Positions 52,179 through 60,410 of a stretch of DNA of 64,000 bases are shown here, piece by piece. A program made the position numbers and the translations under genes. Every line of letters begins with the position of its first letter. Position 1 is the stretch's first letter. This stretch comes from Frigoribacterium sp. PhB24. GTDB lineage: Bacteria > Actinomycetota > Actinomycetes > Actinomycetales > Microbacteriaceae. The notes below the pieces were generated by a model, which saw nothing but the letters and a program-made list of their open reading frames with translations, was not told where the DNA came from and made no database searches. Location of the stretch: contig NZ_RKIC01000012.1 of the NCBI RefSeq assembly GCF_003755185.1, positions 305,820 to 369,819 of the forward strand, read 5' to 3'.

Positions 52179-52613
52179 TCAGTACGACGAGATCAGCAGC
52201 GTGACGAGGGCCACGAGCGGCAGGAGTCCCTGGGTGAGGGCGGCCCGGGTCTTCGTGCGGTCCGAGAGCAGCAGCACGAGCGCGGCGGCCAGCATCGACC
52301 CCGTGCCGACGACGACGAGCGCGTTGCCCGACGGGGACGCCTCGAAGGCGCTGCCCGCGCCTCCTGCCCCTCCGGCCCCTCCTGCCCCTCCGGCGACGAT
52401 CAGGACGACGCCGACGATCGTGACGACCGCGAGGAACAGGTTGTAGAAGCCCTGGTTGAAGGCGAGGCCCTTCGTGTGCTCGGCCTGGGCGTCGCTCGTG
52501 ACGCCGAAGGTCGCGCGGACGCGCGGAGTCGTCCAGAGCAACGACTCCATGACGAAGATGTAGACGTGCAGCAGAGCGGCGAGCGAGGCCGCGACGAGCG
52601 AGACGATGAGCAT
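52179..52613 (-). CDS. DUF1304 membrane protein (144 aa)
   Basis: Four predicted helices: MLIVSLVAASLAALLHVYIFVMESLLW, FNQGFYNLFLAVVTIVGVVLIVAG, ALVVVGTGSMLAAALVLLL and a C-terminal helix. HVYIFVMES and the NQGFYNLFLA motif identify DUF1304. A (GGA)n loop between helices 2 and 3 (GGAGGAGGAGGAG) is written by 12-base repeats around one copy of the recurring 10-mer. TAGGGT ends six bases before the ATG. Function unknown. Confidence 0.82.
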   Translation of the reverse strand: MLIVSLVAASLAALLHVYIFVMESLLWTTPRVRATFGVTSDAQAEHTKGLAFNQGFYNLFLAVVTIVGVVLIVAGGAGGAGGAGGAGSAFEASPSGNALVVVGTGSMLAAALVLLLSDRTKTRAALTQGLLPLVALVTLLISSY

Positions 52614-52772
52614 GTCCCGACCCTAGGGGGCGATGCCCGGGGGCGGGGCGCCGGACACGTGTCCACGGCCCCGTTCGGGGTCGTTCCTGTGGGGTCCCGG
52701 GGTCCGCTAATCTGACGGTCGTTCTGTCACCTGCGAGCCGATCGGTCTCGTCCCGATCGCCCTGGAGCACCC

Positions 52773-54995
52773 GTGCCGTCGTCTGCTCGTCGCTCGTGGG
52801 TCGGCGCACTCGCCGTCGCCCTCGCCGCCGTCCTCTTCGTCCCCGTGGTCACCGTCGCCGCGACGCCCACGGTGACCCTGCAGGGGACCGTGTCCCTCGA
52901 GGGCGGTGGGGTCGCCTCGGGGTGGGTGAGCGTCCTGTCGACCGGTGGGTCGAACGTCGCGAGCGCGACCGTCGACGCAGCCGGCCATTATTCGGTGGAC
53001 GTCGCGTCCGGCGCCGGATACCTGATCCAGATGACCTACACCGGCGACACCGACCATGTGCGGACGTCCTTCGCCGGGGGAGGGTTCTCCTGGAACACGG
53101 CGGCCACCGCCCCCGTCTCGGGCCCGACGACGCGCGATCACGTCGTCCCTCGTTCCGGGCAGGTGGTCGGCACGCTGACCGGTGTCGACGGCCCCCTCTC
53201 GTCAGCCTCGCTGTGGCTCGAGATCCACGGGTCGGCCAGCTCGCCGGAGTTCCGTTTCGCCTACGACGAATCGTCGCAGACCTACCGCATCACCAAGCTC
53301 CCTCCCGGCTTGTTCGACCTCGCGTTCGCCGCCGATGATCGGCTGGACGACAGGCAGCGCTTCGGGGCCGTGAGAAAGGGGTCGATCGACGTCGCGCCCG
53401 GTGGTGCGTCGGTCCGAGTCGACGTGACGCTCCCGCGGACGGGCACGATCACGGGACGAGTGGTCGGGCCGTCGGCGCTGCTGACCGGGGCCGCTCCGAT
53501 CGGCTCCGTGAGCGCGTACCGGACTCCGCGCATCCCGTCGGACCCCCTGTCGGGTTCCGAGTTGTACAGCGACATCGCAGCCGACGGCACCTTCGCCCTG
53601 GTGGACCTGCCCGCCGGGTCGTGGACGCTCTGCGCGAGCGCGGCCTGGAATCGTTCGTACCTGCGAACGGGCTGTTCCGCCGATGGCACGCGGGTCGTCG
53701 TCGAGCTGGCGAAGAACCAGGTCGTCACAGGCGTCGATGTCGGACTGCTCGCGGCTGGCGCCGTCACGGGCCGTCTCGTGTCGGAGATCGACTACGAGCT
53801 TCCGGCACCTGCGTTCTCCTGGGCCGTGGTCACCTTGTTCGAGCCCGGACGCGGCCTCGAGCATCCCGTCGCAGGGGCTGCCGTCGAGGACGACGGGACC
53901 TTCCGCATGGACCACGTGAGACCGGGCACCTACGTCGCTCGGATCGAGGACACGAGCTGGCGTTCGGACGCCCACGGCTGGTGGCCGGACGCCCCGTCGG
54001 TCGAGTTCGCCGAGGAGATCACCGTGACCGCGGGTGCGACGACCGACATGGGCGCCGGAACGCTGTCGGACGACATCGCCACCGAGCGCCTGGCCGGCAG
54101 CGACCGGTACGCGACGGCCGTCGAGGCCAGCAGGGCGCTGTTCCCGGCGGGCTCGCCCACCGTGCCCGTCGTGTACGTGGCGAACGGCACCGGATACGCC
54201 GACGCCCTCTCGGCCGGACCGGCGGCGGCCGCCGAGGGCGGCGGCCTGCTGATGGTCTCGCGTGACGAGGTGCCGACCGTCGTCGCCGACGAGCTGCGTC
54301 GACTGCGGCCCGGCCGTGTCGTCCTGGTGGGCGGCCCCGCGGCCCTCTCGTCGAGCGTGGAGGCGCGCCTCGCGAAGATCACGGGTGTCAAGCCCGAACG
54401 CCGTGCCGGCGCGGACCGGTACGCGACGTCCCTCGAGGTCAACGAGGCGGTCTTCGGTGGGGGTGACGCGCCCGCCGAGCTGTTCCTCGCGACGGGCCGC
54501 GGGTTCGCCGACGCCCTCGCCGCCGGTCCGGCAGCCGCCCACCTGGGCGGCCCGGTGCTGCTGGTCGACGGGACGGGCCCGCTCACCGCGGCGCAGACCG
54601 AGTTCGTCCGGGGCACCCCGAAGATCGACGTGGTCGGCGGGCCGGCCGCCGTCTCGGACGCGACGATCGAGGCCATGGGCCCCGTGCTGCCGGGGATCGA
54701 GGTGCGTCGACTCGGCGGAGCCGATCGCTACGCGACGGCCGCGTCGGTCAACGAGCACGCCTTCGCCACCGTCACCGACCGTGCGTACCTCGCCACGGGC
54801 TCCGGCTTCGCCGACGCACTCGGCGGTGGGGTGCTCGCCGCGGCCGACGACGCACCCCTCTACCTGACGACCGCGAGCTGCGTGCCCGAGGTCACGCTCA
54901 CCGACCTGTTCCGGGTGGCACCCAACATCGTCACGGTGCTGGGCGGACCCGCGGTCGTGTCGGACGACGTGCTCGACGGGCTCCCCGCCTGCTGA
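52773..54995 (+). CDS. Secreted cell-wall protein with carboxypeptidase-regulatory-like domains and three CWB2 repeats
   Basis: 740 residues. Signal peptide (SWVGALAVALAAVLFVPVVTVAA), then beta-sandwich modules of the carboxypeptidase-regulatory/CNA-B type (TVTLQGTVSLEGGGVASGWV, GQVVGTLTGVDGPLSSASLW, RTGTITGRVVGPSA, GAVTGRLVSEIDYELP) to about residue 425. Next come three CWB2 repeats, each starting RLxGxDRYATA/RRAGADRYATS and ending VVLVGGPAALS/IDVVGGPAAVS/VTVLGGPAVVS. CWB2 modules bind wall polymers non-covalently. GTG start. Probably a surface adhesin or scaffold. No catalytic domain. Confidence 0.88.
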   Translation: MPSSARRSWVGALAVALAAVLFVPVVTVAATPTVTLQGTVSLEGGGVASGWVSVLSTGGSNVASATVDAAGHYSVDVASGAGYLIQMTYTGDTDHVRTSFAGGGFSWNTAATAPVSGPTTRDHVVPRSGQVVGTLTGVDGPLSSASLWLEIHGSASSPEFRFAYDESSQTYRITKLPPGLFDLAFAADDRLDDRQRFGAVRKGSIDVAPGGASVRVDVTLPRTGTITGRVVGPSALLTGAAPIGSVSAYRTPRIPSDPLSGSELYSDIAADGTFALVDLPAGSWTLCASAAWNRSYLRTGCSADGTRVVVELAKNQVVTGVDVGLLAAGAVTGRLVSEIDYELPAPAFSWAVVTLFEPGRGLEHPVAGAAVEDDGTFRMDHVRPGTYVARIEDTSWRSDAHGWWPDAPSVEFAEEITVTAGATTDMGAGTLSDDIATERLAGSDRYATAVEASRALFPAGSPTVPVVYVANGTGYADALSAGPAAAAEGGGLLMVSRDEVPTVVADELRRLRPGRVVLVGGPAALSSSVEARLAKITGVKPERRAGADRYATSLEVNEAVFGGGDAPAELFLATGRGFADALAAGPAAAHLGGPVLLVDGTGPLTAAQTEFVRGTPKIDVVGGPAAVSDATIEAMGPVLPGIEVRRLGGADRYATAASVNEHAFATVTDRAYLATGSGFADALGGGVLAAADDAPLYLTTASCVPEVTLTDLFRVAPNIVTVLGGPAVVSDDVLDGLPAC

Positions 54996-55041
54996 GGTCG
55001 ACGCCGCCCGCGGCGTCCGCGCGGCGTCCGGGCATCCAGGA

Positions 55042-55103
55042 CGCACCACCGTCGCGTCGTCGAACCGCATTCCGCGGTGGTTCGACGACACGAGCGTGGT
55101 GCG
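55042..55103. repeat. Large imperfect palindrome, repeat family member 2
   Basis: Arms 55042-55066 and 55079-55103, 25 bases each with three mismatches, beginning CGCACCACCGTCGCG. Homologous to the palindrome at 45346-45411. It lies just upstream of the gene-fragment scar and downstream of the CWB2 protein gene. Confidence 0.8.
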
Positions 55104-55203
55104 ACCTGCGCGGCAGAGCCTGTCGGGCGTCAGGTCAGGAGGCGCGGGTCGGGCGGCCACGCCGGGAGGGGTTCCGGTCGGGCCGCCGTCGTGCTCATTT
55201 CTC

Positions 55204-55228
55204 GATCTACCGAGACGTTTGGTAGATC
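55204..55228. promoter_or_regulatory. Orphan operator-like inverted repeat
   Basis: GATCTACC (55204-55211) and GGTAGATC (55221-55228) flank a 9-base spacer containing ACGTTT, reminiscent of LacI-type operators. It is AT-rich for this genome and stands directly before the glycosidase fragment, so it may be the leftover control site of a lost sugar operon. Confidence 0.5.
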
Positions 55229-55256
55229 ACGCGAGACCGCACACGACGACGTGGGA

Positions 55257-55493
55257 GCCCACCTCTTCTATCGTGCCTCGCCCGGCAAGGAGAGTCTCGG
55301 CAGCCGCATCGGCCACGCCACCCTCGCCCTCACGCCCGAGGGTGAGCCCGCACCCGGTGCCACTTGGGTCGACGACCCGGCCAACCCGGTGCTCCGCCCC
55401 ACCCTCGACGACGAGCTCTTCGGCACCGAGGACCCCAAGGTCTTCCGGGCCGAGGGTCACTTCTGGCTGTTCTACAACGGCGTCTTCCCGATC
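55257..55493 (+). pseudogene. Glycosidase fragment (GH43/GH130-like)
   Basis: About 79 residues: HLFYRASPG, a beta strand with GHATLALTPEGEP, then DDELFGTEDPKVFRAEGHFW and LFYNGVFP. G-x-EDP and the [FY]LFYNG strand recall five-bladed-propeller glycosidases or phosphorylases (GH43/GH130/GH32). Upstream and downstream blades are missing. At 55494 the frame passes directly into an unrelated HTH-nucleotidyltransferase sequence, at a copy of the recurring 10-mer (55498-55507). Confidence 0.65.
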
Positions 55494-55907
55494 ACCGAGG
55501 AGGCGCGGGTCGCCGCGCGGCTCACGCAGGGTGAGGTGGGGCGGAGGGCAGGGCTGCCGCAGAGTGCCGTCTCGCGCTACGAGGGCGGCTCCAAGATCCC
55601 GTCGTTGCCCGTGCTCGAGCGTCTCTTCGAGGCGGCGGGCCTCGACCTGGCGCTCACGCTCACGCCGTCTCGTCCCCGGGCGTCCACGGCCGCGTCTTCG
55701 TTCGCCGGCCCCGTGGGGTGCAGTGTGCAACCACGCCGTGCCGAACTGCGATCGTTCTTCGCGCACGAGGGGTTCGGCTCGCCGCAGGTCTTCGGCAGCG
55801 TCAGCCGGGGTGACGACCGCGCCGACAGCGACCTCGACGTCGTGCCCCGCGACGGCCTGACCCCAGAGGTCGCCGAAGCGGTCTCGCGCGACGGCGTCGC
55901 CCTGTGA
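55494..55907 (+). pseudogene. HTH-MNT nucleotidyltransferase (MntA-type antitoxin), 5'-truncated
   Basis: The XRE-type helix-turn-helix LTQGEVGRRAGLPQSAVSRYEGGSKIPSLPVLERLFEAAGLDLALTL lacks its first helix. A linker with Ala/Ser filler is followed by an MNT domain: FGSPQVFGSVSRGDDRADSDLDVVP, where GSxxRG and SDLD are the catalytic nucleotidyltransferase residues. The domain is still open to GTG-overlap with the HEPN partner. Such MNT antitoxins adenylylate HepT toxins. The N-terminus begins at the junction with the glycosidase fragment and has no credible start, although internal GTGs (55533) might serve. Confidence 0.65.
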
Positions 55908-56101
55908 GTCGTCACGATCGGGCACGGCTGGACGACATCGCGGCCGCCTTGGTCGCCATCGACGCGCATCGTCGACGTGGCGACCTGACGGACGGGCTCG
56001 TCTCCGACGCCGTGCGCGTCCGATCGATCGAGATCGGAGAAGCGGTGAAGGGACTCTCGTCCGAGAATACGAGCGAGGCGCGGGTACGGTCGAGCGCATG
56101 A
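55904..56101 (+). pseudogene. HepT-like HEPN toxin, 3'-truncated
   Basis: The 65-codon frame starts at GTG 55904, overlapping the MNT stop (GTGA). MSRHDRARLDDIAAALVAID and SDAVRVRSIEIGEAVKGLS match the first helices of HepT/DUF86. The sequence then changes to SENTSEARVRSSA and stops, so the RxxxxH RNase motif of the fourth helix is absent. The break is at a partial copy of the recurring motif (GAGGCGCGGGT, 56075-56085), which the leaderless promoter of the next gene overlaps. The toxin must be inactive. Confidence 0.65.
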
Positions 56102-56343
56102 GCGACGACACGCAGGCCCCCGGCCCCGACGACACCGGCCGCGACACGAGCCCGGGGCACGAGGTCGACCACGACCCGACGGGCATGACCGACGACGAGA
56201 AGCGGCACGACCAGTTGACCCGCGCCCCGAAGTCGGACGAGTCGGACGCCGCCCCGCGCATCACGACCGAGGACCGCGGCGACGGCGTCACCCGCATCGA
56301 CGTCGCCGACACGGCCAAGGTCCGCCCGGGCAAGGCCGACTGA
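56098..56343 (+). CDS. Small acidic hypothetical protein (81 aa)
   Basis: A hydrophilic, Asp-rich protein without membrane segments: DDTGRDTSPGHEVDHDPTGM, then a repeat-free tail ending RIDVADTAKVRPGKAD. TACGGT (56085-56090) ends seven bases before the ATG, so it has its own leaderless start even though the truncated hepT frame overlaps it by four bases. Unknown function. The gap 56344-56472 shows only a CGCGCCTCTT motif variant and the next promoter. Confidence 0.65.
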   Translation: MSDDTQAPGPDDTGRDTSPGHEVDHDPTGMTDDEKRHDQLTRAPKSDESDAAPRITTEDRGDGVTRIDVADTAKVRPGKAD

Positions 56344-56472
56344 CGCGGGGTGCCGGTCGGCGGGCCGTCCGCGGCGGCTGACCCGCGCCTCTTCGGCACC
56401 TCCCGCGGCTTCGCGCTTCGCAAACGGGACAGCACGTGGGCACCCGTCCGCCCCCGGGCATACCGTGCATGC

Positions 56473-57078
56473 ATGGTGTCCCAGGTCAGCGTAGAACCCA
56501 GTCCACCGGCCACGAGCCCGAACCCGCCGGGCGTCCCGGCGACGACGATCACGCTCGACGTCAACGGCAGCCCCCACCGGCTCGAGGTCGACAACCGCAC
56601 CTCGCTGCTCGACGCCCTGCGTGAGCGCCTCGACCTGACCGGCTCGAAGAAGGGCTGCGACCACGGCCAGTGCGGCGCGTGCACGGTCCTGGTCGACGGG
56701 CGTCGCACCAACAGCTGCCTCGTCCTCGCCGTCAGCGCCGAGGGCAGCGACGTCACGACCGTCGAGGGGCTCGCCGACGGCGACACCCTGCATCCGGTGC
56801 AGCAGGCCTTCCTCGACCGCGACGCCTACCAGTGCGGCTACTGCACGCCGGGCCAGATCTGCTCGACGGTCGGCATGATCGAGGAGGCGCGGGCCGGCAT
56901 GCCGAGTCACGTCACCACCGACATCACCAACGGCGAGATCGACCTCGACGACGAGGAGGTCCGCGAACGCCTGAGCGGCAACCTCTGTCGGTGCGGGGCC
57001 TACATGAACATCGTCCCGGCCGTGCACGACGCGGCCTGCGCGCACGACGCCGACGCCACCGAGCGAGCCACCCGATGA
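56473..57078 (+). CDS. paoA: Molybdenum hydroxylase, 2Fe-2S subunit (PaoA/YagT-type)
   Basis: 201 residues. TITLDVNGSPHRLEVDNRTSLLDALRERLDLTGSKKGCDHGQCGACTVLVDGRRTNSC (in pieces) is the plant-type 2Fe-2S cluster. YQCGYCTPGQI and GNLCRCGAYMNI hold the second cluster. TACCGT (56461-56466) ends six bases before the ATG at 56473, giving a leaderless message. It overlaps paoB by ATGA. Together with paoB and paoC it forms an aldehyde-oxidising enzyme. No twin-arginine signal is visible, unlike the periplasmic E. coli PaoA, so a cytoplasmic site is likely. Confidence 0.92.
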   Translation: MVSQVSVEPSPPATSPNPPGVPATTITLDVNGSPHRLEVDNRTSLLDALRERLDLTGSKKGCDHGQCGACTVLVDGRRTNSCLVLAVSAEGSDVTTVEGLADGDTLHPVQQAFLDRDAYQCGYCTPGQICSTVGMIEEARAGMPSHVTTDITNGEIDLDDEEVRERLSGNLCRCGAYMNIVPAVHDAACAHDADATERATR

Positions 57079-58208
57079 AGACCTTCGAGTACGAGCGCGC
57101 GACCGACGTCGCCTCGGCCGTCGCCACCCTCGACCGCACCCCGAACGCCAAGGCCCTGGGCGGTGGCACGAACCTGGTCGACCTGATGAAGCTCGGCGTC
57201 GAGCGTCCCGACCTGCTGGTCGACGTCAGCCGCGTCGACTTCGGCGGGGTCGACGAGTTGCCCGGCGGCGGACTGCGCATCGGGGCGGGGGTCCGCAACA
57301 GCGACCTCGCCGCGCACCCGCTCGTCCGAACCCGCTACCCGGCCCTGACCCGCGCCCTGGTCAGCGCGGCCTCGGGTCAGCTGCGCAACCAGGCGACGAC
57401 CGGCGGCAACCTGCTGCAGCGCACCCGATGCACCTACTTCATGGACACCACGAAGCCCTGCAACAAGCGTGAACCCGGCACGGGCTGCGGCGCGATCGCC
57501 GGGCTGTCGCGCGAACTCGGCATCCTCGGCGTCAACGACCTCTGCATCGCCACGCACCCGGGCGACATGGCCGTCGCCCTCGCCGCGCTGGACGCCGTCG
57601 TCGTCTTCGAGACCGTCGACGGCGAACGGCGCCTGCCCGTCGACGAGTTCTTCCGCGAGCCGGGCGACGACCCGACCCGCGACACGAACCTGCCGAGCGG
57701 CGCGCTGATCACCGCGGTCGAGCTGCCCGCGCTGCCCGTCGCGATCAACTCGACCTACCGCAAGGCGCGCGACCGTCGGTCGTACGCCTTCGCGCTGGGC
57801 TCGGTCGCCGCCGCCCTCGCGGTCGACGAGGCCGGCCTCGTGACCGACGTCCGCATCGCCCTGGGGGCCGCGTCGCCGGTGCCCTGGCGTGCCCGCAAGG
57901 CCGAGGAGGCGCTGGTCGGCTCACCGGCGACGCCCGCCTCGTTCGCGGCCGCCGCGCAGCTCGAGCTCGCCGCCGCGACGACGACCGAGCAGAACGCGTT
58001 CAAGGTGCCGCTGCTGACCCGGCTCGTCGTCGGCGTGCTGAGCGAGCTCGCCGGTCTCGGCCACGAGGCCGACGACACGGCCGAGGGCGCCGACCCGTCG
58101 CCGTTCCGCCCGACCGGTGCCAACGGGTCGCCCCGCAGCGTCGCGGCCGACGTCGATGCCGGCTCCGGCTCCGGCTCCGACGCCGACTCCGACGGGAGCG
58201 CGTCATGA
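57075..58208 (+). CDS. paoB: Molybdenum hydroxylase, FAD subunit with extra Fe-S motif (PaoB/YagS-type)
   Basis: 377 residues. ALGGGTNLVDLMKLGVERPDLLVDVSRV is the FAD-binding start and TGGNLLQRTRCTYF the conserved loop. The insertion RCTYFMDTTKPCNKREPGTGC supplies the Cys residues that in PaoB-type subunits bind an additional 4Fe-4S cluster, separating it from plain xanthine-dehydrogenase medium subunits. The last ~40 residues are Asp/Gly/Ser-rich filler (ending SGSGSDADSDGSAS). ATGA overlaps on both sides indicate a tight operon. Confidence 0.93.
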   Translation: MKTFEYERATDVASAVATLDRTPNAKALGGGTNLVDLMKLGVERPDLLVDVSRVDFGGVDELPGGGLRIGAGVRNSDLAAHPLVRTRYPALTRALVSAASGQLRNQATTGGNLLQRTRCTYFMDTTKPCNKREPGTGCGAIAGLSRELGILGVNDLCIATHPGDMAVALAALDAVVVFETVDGERRLPVDEFFREPGDDPTRDTNLPSGALITAVELPALPVAINSTYRKARDRRSYAFALGSVAAALAVDEAGLVTDVRIALGAASPVPWRARKAEEALVGSPATPASFAAAAQLELAAATTTEQNAFKVPLLTRLVVGVLSELAGLGHEADDTAEGADPSPFRPTGANGSPRSVAADVDAGSGSGSDADSDGSAS

Positions 58209-60337
58209 CCGCCGTCGACGTCGTCACCCCCGTCGACACGAGCGTCCCCACGGGACTCGGCGCCCCCGTCGCCCGCCTCGAGGGCCGCGATAAGGTCACC
58301 GGCGCCGCCCGATACGCCTACGAGCACACGCCCGACGGCGTGCTGTACGGCTGGATCGTGCAGTCGACCGTGACGACCGGCACGATCACCGGCTCGAACC
58401 GTGACGAGGTGCTCGCGATGCCCGGCGTGCGCGCCGTCATCACCCACGAGCAGGCCCCGCACCTCGAGGACGCCGACGACGGTGAACTGCTCGTGTTGCA
58501 GTCGGCCGAGGTCGCCTACCGCGGCCAGCCGGTCGCGCTCGTGGTGGCCGACACCTTCGACACGGCCCGCGAGGCCGCGTCGGCGCTCGCCGTCGAGTAC
58601 GACGAGGGCGGCATCGACGTCCTGCTCAGCACCGAGCACCCGTCGCTGTACGCCCCCGAGACCGTCAACGCGGGCTTCGAGACCGACACCGTGCAGGGTG
58701 ACGTCGACGCGGCGATGGCCGACTCGTCCGTCGTGATCGACGAGACGTACGAGACGGCGGCCCTGTTCAACAGCCCGATGGAGCCGCACGCCACGGTCGC
58801 CACCTGGGCCGACGGCGAGCTCGACGTGCTCGACTCGAACCAGGGCACGAGCGGCGTCGCGACGTCGCTCGCGACGCTGTTCTCACTCGACCCGTCCACG
58901 GTGCGCGTCCGTGCCGAGCACGTCGGCGGCGGCTTCGGGTCGAAGGGGTCGGCCCGTCCGGTCGTCGTGCTCGCGTCGATGGGCACCATGCTCACCGGCA
59001 GTCCGGTGAAGGTCGCCTACACGCGGCAGATGATGTTCGCGATCGCGGGTTACCGCACGCCCACCATCTCGCGCATCCGGTTGGCCGCCGACTCCGAGGG
59101 GCACCTCTCGGCGCTGTCGCACCAGACGTACTCGCACTCGTCGACGTTGCAGGAGTTCACCGAGCAGACCGCCGAGCCGACCCGCCACCTCTGGGCGGCC
59201 CCGAGTCGCCTGATGACGCACCGGCTCGCCCGCCTCGACGTGCCCACGCCGCGCTGGATGCGCGCGCCCGGCGAGGCACCCGGCGTCTACGCCGTCGAGT
59301 CCGCCATGGACGAGCTGGCCCTGTCGCTGGACCTCGACCCGATCGAACTGCGCGTCCGCAACGAGCCCGAGGTCGACCCGCACACCGGCCAGCCGTTCAG
59401 CAGCCGGCACCTGGTCGACTGCCTGCGCCGCGGTGCCGAACTGTTCGGCTGGGAAGGCCGCGACCCGCGCCAGGGCGTGCGTCGGGTCGGGCGCTGGCTC
59501 GTCGGCACGGGCGTCGCCGCCGCGACGTATCCCGCGAGCGTGATGCCCGCGGGCGCGCGGGTGACCGCGCTGCCGGGCGGCCGGTTCGAGGTGGGCGTCA
59601 ACGCGACCGACATCGGCCAGGGAGCCCGCACCGTCATGGCCCAGATCGCCGCCTCCGAGCTGGGCGTGCCGATCGACGTCATCGACCTGCGCATCGCCGA
59701 CAGCACGCTCCCGACCGCGGGTGTGGCCGGCGGGTCGTCGGGCACGGCGTCGTGGGGGTGGGCGGTGACCAAGGCGAGTCGGCAGGTGACCGAGCTGCTC
59801 GCGCAGGGCCAGCCCGTGCCTCCTGATGGTCTCGAGGTCGTCGTCGACATCGACGAGGACATCGCGGCGATGAGCGACCACTCGCGCTTCGCCTACGGAG
59901 CCCAGTTCGTCGAGGCGCGCGTCGACCTCGACTCGGGCGAGGTCGTCGTGCCGCGCATGGTCGGCGTGTTCGCGGCCGGTCGCATCATGAACGCCCGCAC
60001 CGCCCGGTCGCAGTTCGTCGGCGGCATGACGATGGGCCTGTCGATGGCGCTGCACGAGCACGGCATGCTCGACCCGACCCAGGGCGACTACGGCAACCAC
60101 GACTTCGCGGCCTACCACGTGGCGGCCAACGCCGACGTGGGGTCGATCGAGGTCGAGTGGCTCGACGAGGAGGACCCGCACCTCGCGCCGATGGGCGGCA
60201 AGGGCATCGGCGAGATCGGCAACGTCGGCGCGGCGGCCGCGGTGGCGAACGCGGTCGCGCACGCGACCGGCATCCGCGTCCGCGACCTGCCCATCCAGCC
60301 CGACAAGCTGCTCGCCGGCCTGCCGACGCGGTACTAG
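58205..60337 (+). CDS. paoC: Molybdenum hydroxylase, catalytic molybdopterin subunit (PaoC/YagR-type)
   Basis: 710 residues. LEGRDKVTGAARYAYEH is the N-terminal domain start, VGGGFGSKGSARP is the molybdopterin loop, RAPGEAPGVYAVESAMDELA another cofactor-contact region, and GGKGIGEIGNVG near the C-terminus holds the catalytic Glu. The family oxidises aldehydes to acids with cytosine-dinucleotide cofactor. It precedes a shared terminator and the convergent xdhC gene, and mocA lies just beyond. Confidence 0.93.
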   Translation: MTAVDVVTPVDTSVPTGLGAPVARLEGRDKVTGAARYAYEHTPDGVLYGWIVQSTVTTGTITGSNRDEVLAMPGVRAVITHEQAPHLEDADDGELLVLQSAEVAYRGQPVALVVADTFDTAREAASALAVEYDEGGIDVLLSTEHPSLYAPETVNAGFETDTVQGDVDAAMADSSVVIDETYETAALFNSPMEPHATVATWADGELDVLDSNQGTSGVATSLATLFSLDPSTVRVRAEHVGGGFGSKGSARPVVVLASMGTMLTGSPVKVAYTRQMMFAIAGYRTPTISRIRLAADSEGHLSALSHQTYSHSSTLQEFTEQTAEPTRHLWAAPSRLMTHRLARLDVPTPRWMRAPGEAPGVYAVESAMDELALSLDLDPIELRVRNEPEVDPHTGQPFSSRHLVDCLRRGAELFGWEGRDPRQGVRRVGRWLVGTGVAAATYPASVMPAGARVTALPGGRFEVGVNATDIGQGARTVMAQIAASELGVPIDVIDLRIADSTLPTAGVAGGSSGTASWGWAVTKASRQVTELLAQGQPVPPDGLEVVVDIDEDIAAMSDHSRFAYGAQFVEARVDLDSGEVVVPRMVGVFAAGRIMNARTARSQFVGGMTMGLSMALHEHGMLDPTQGDYGNHDFAAYHVAANADVGSIEVEWLDEEDPHLAPMGGKGIGEIGNVGAAAAVANAVAHATGIRVRDLPIQPDKLLAGLPTRY

Positions 60338-60345
60338 CGCCCACA

Positions 60346-60403
60346 CCCCGGGAACTCGCCGAGACCCTCCTACGCGCAAGGGGGTCCCGGCGAGTTCCCG
60401 GGG
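60346..60403. terminator. Strong bidirectional terminator hairpin
   Basis: CCCCGGGAACTCGCCG (60346-60361) pairs perfectly with CGGCGAGTTCCCGGGG (60388-60403), and GACCC with GGGTC inside. It separates the convergent paoC and xdhC genes. Confidence 0.85.
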
Positions 60404-60410
60404 TCTGGCG

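Noticed and set aside
55077..55907. A single 276-aa fusion protein of glycosidase and antitoxin
   Set aside because: Both parts lack essential pieces and the N-terminus is Arg/Gly filler, so it is treated as joined fragments.
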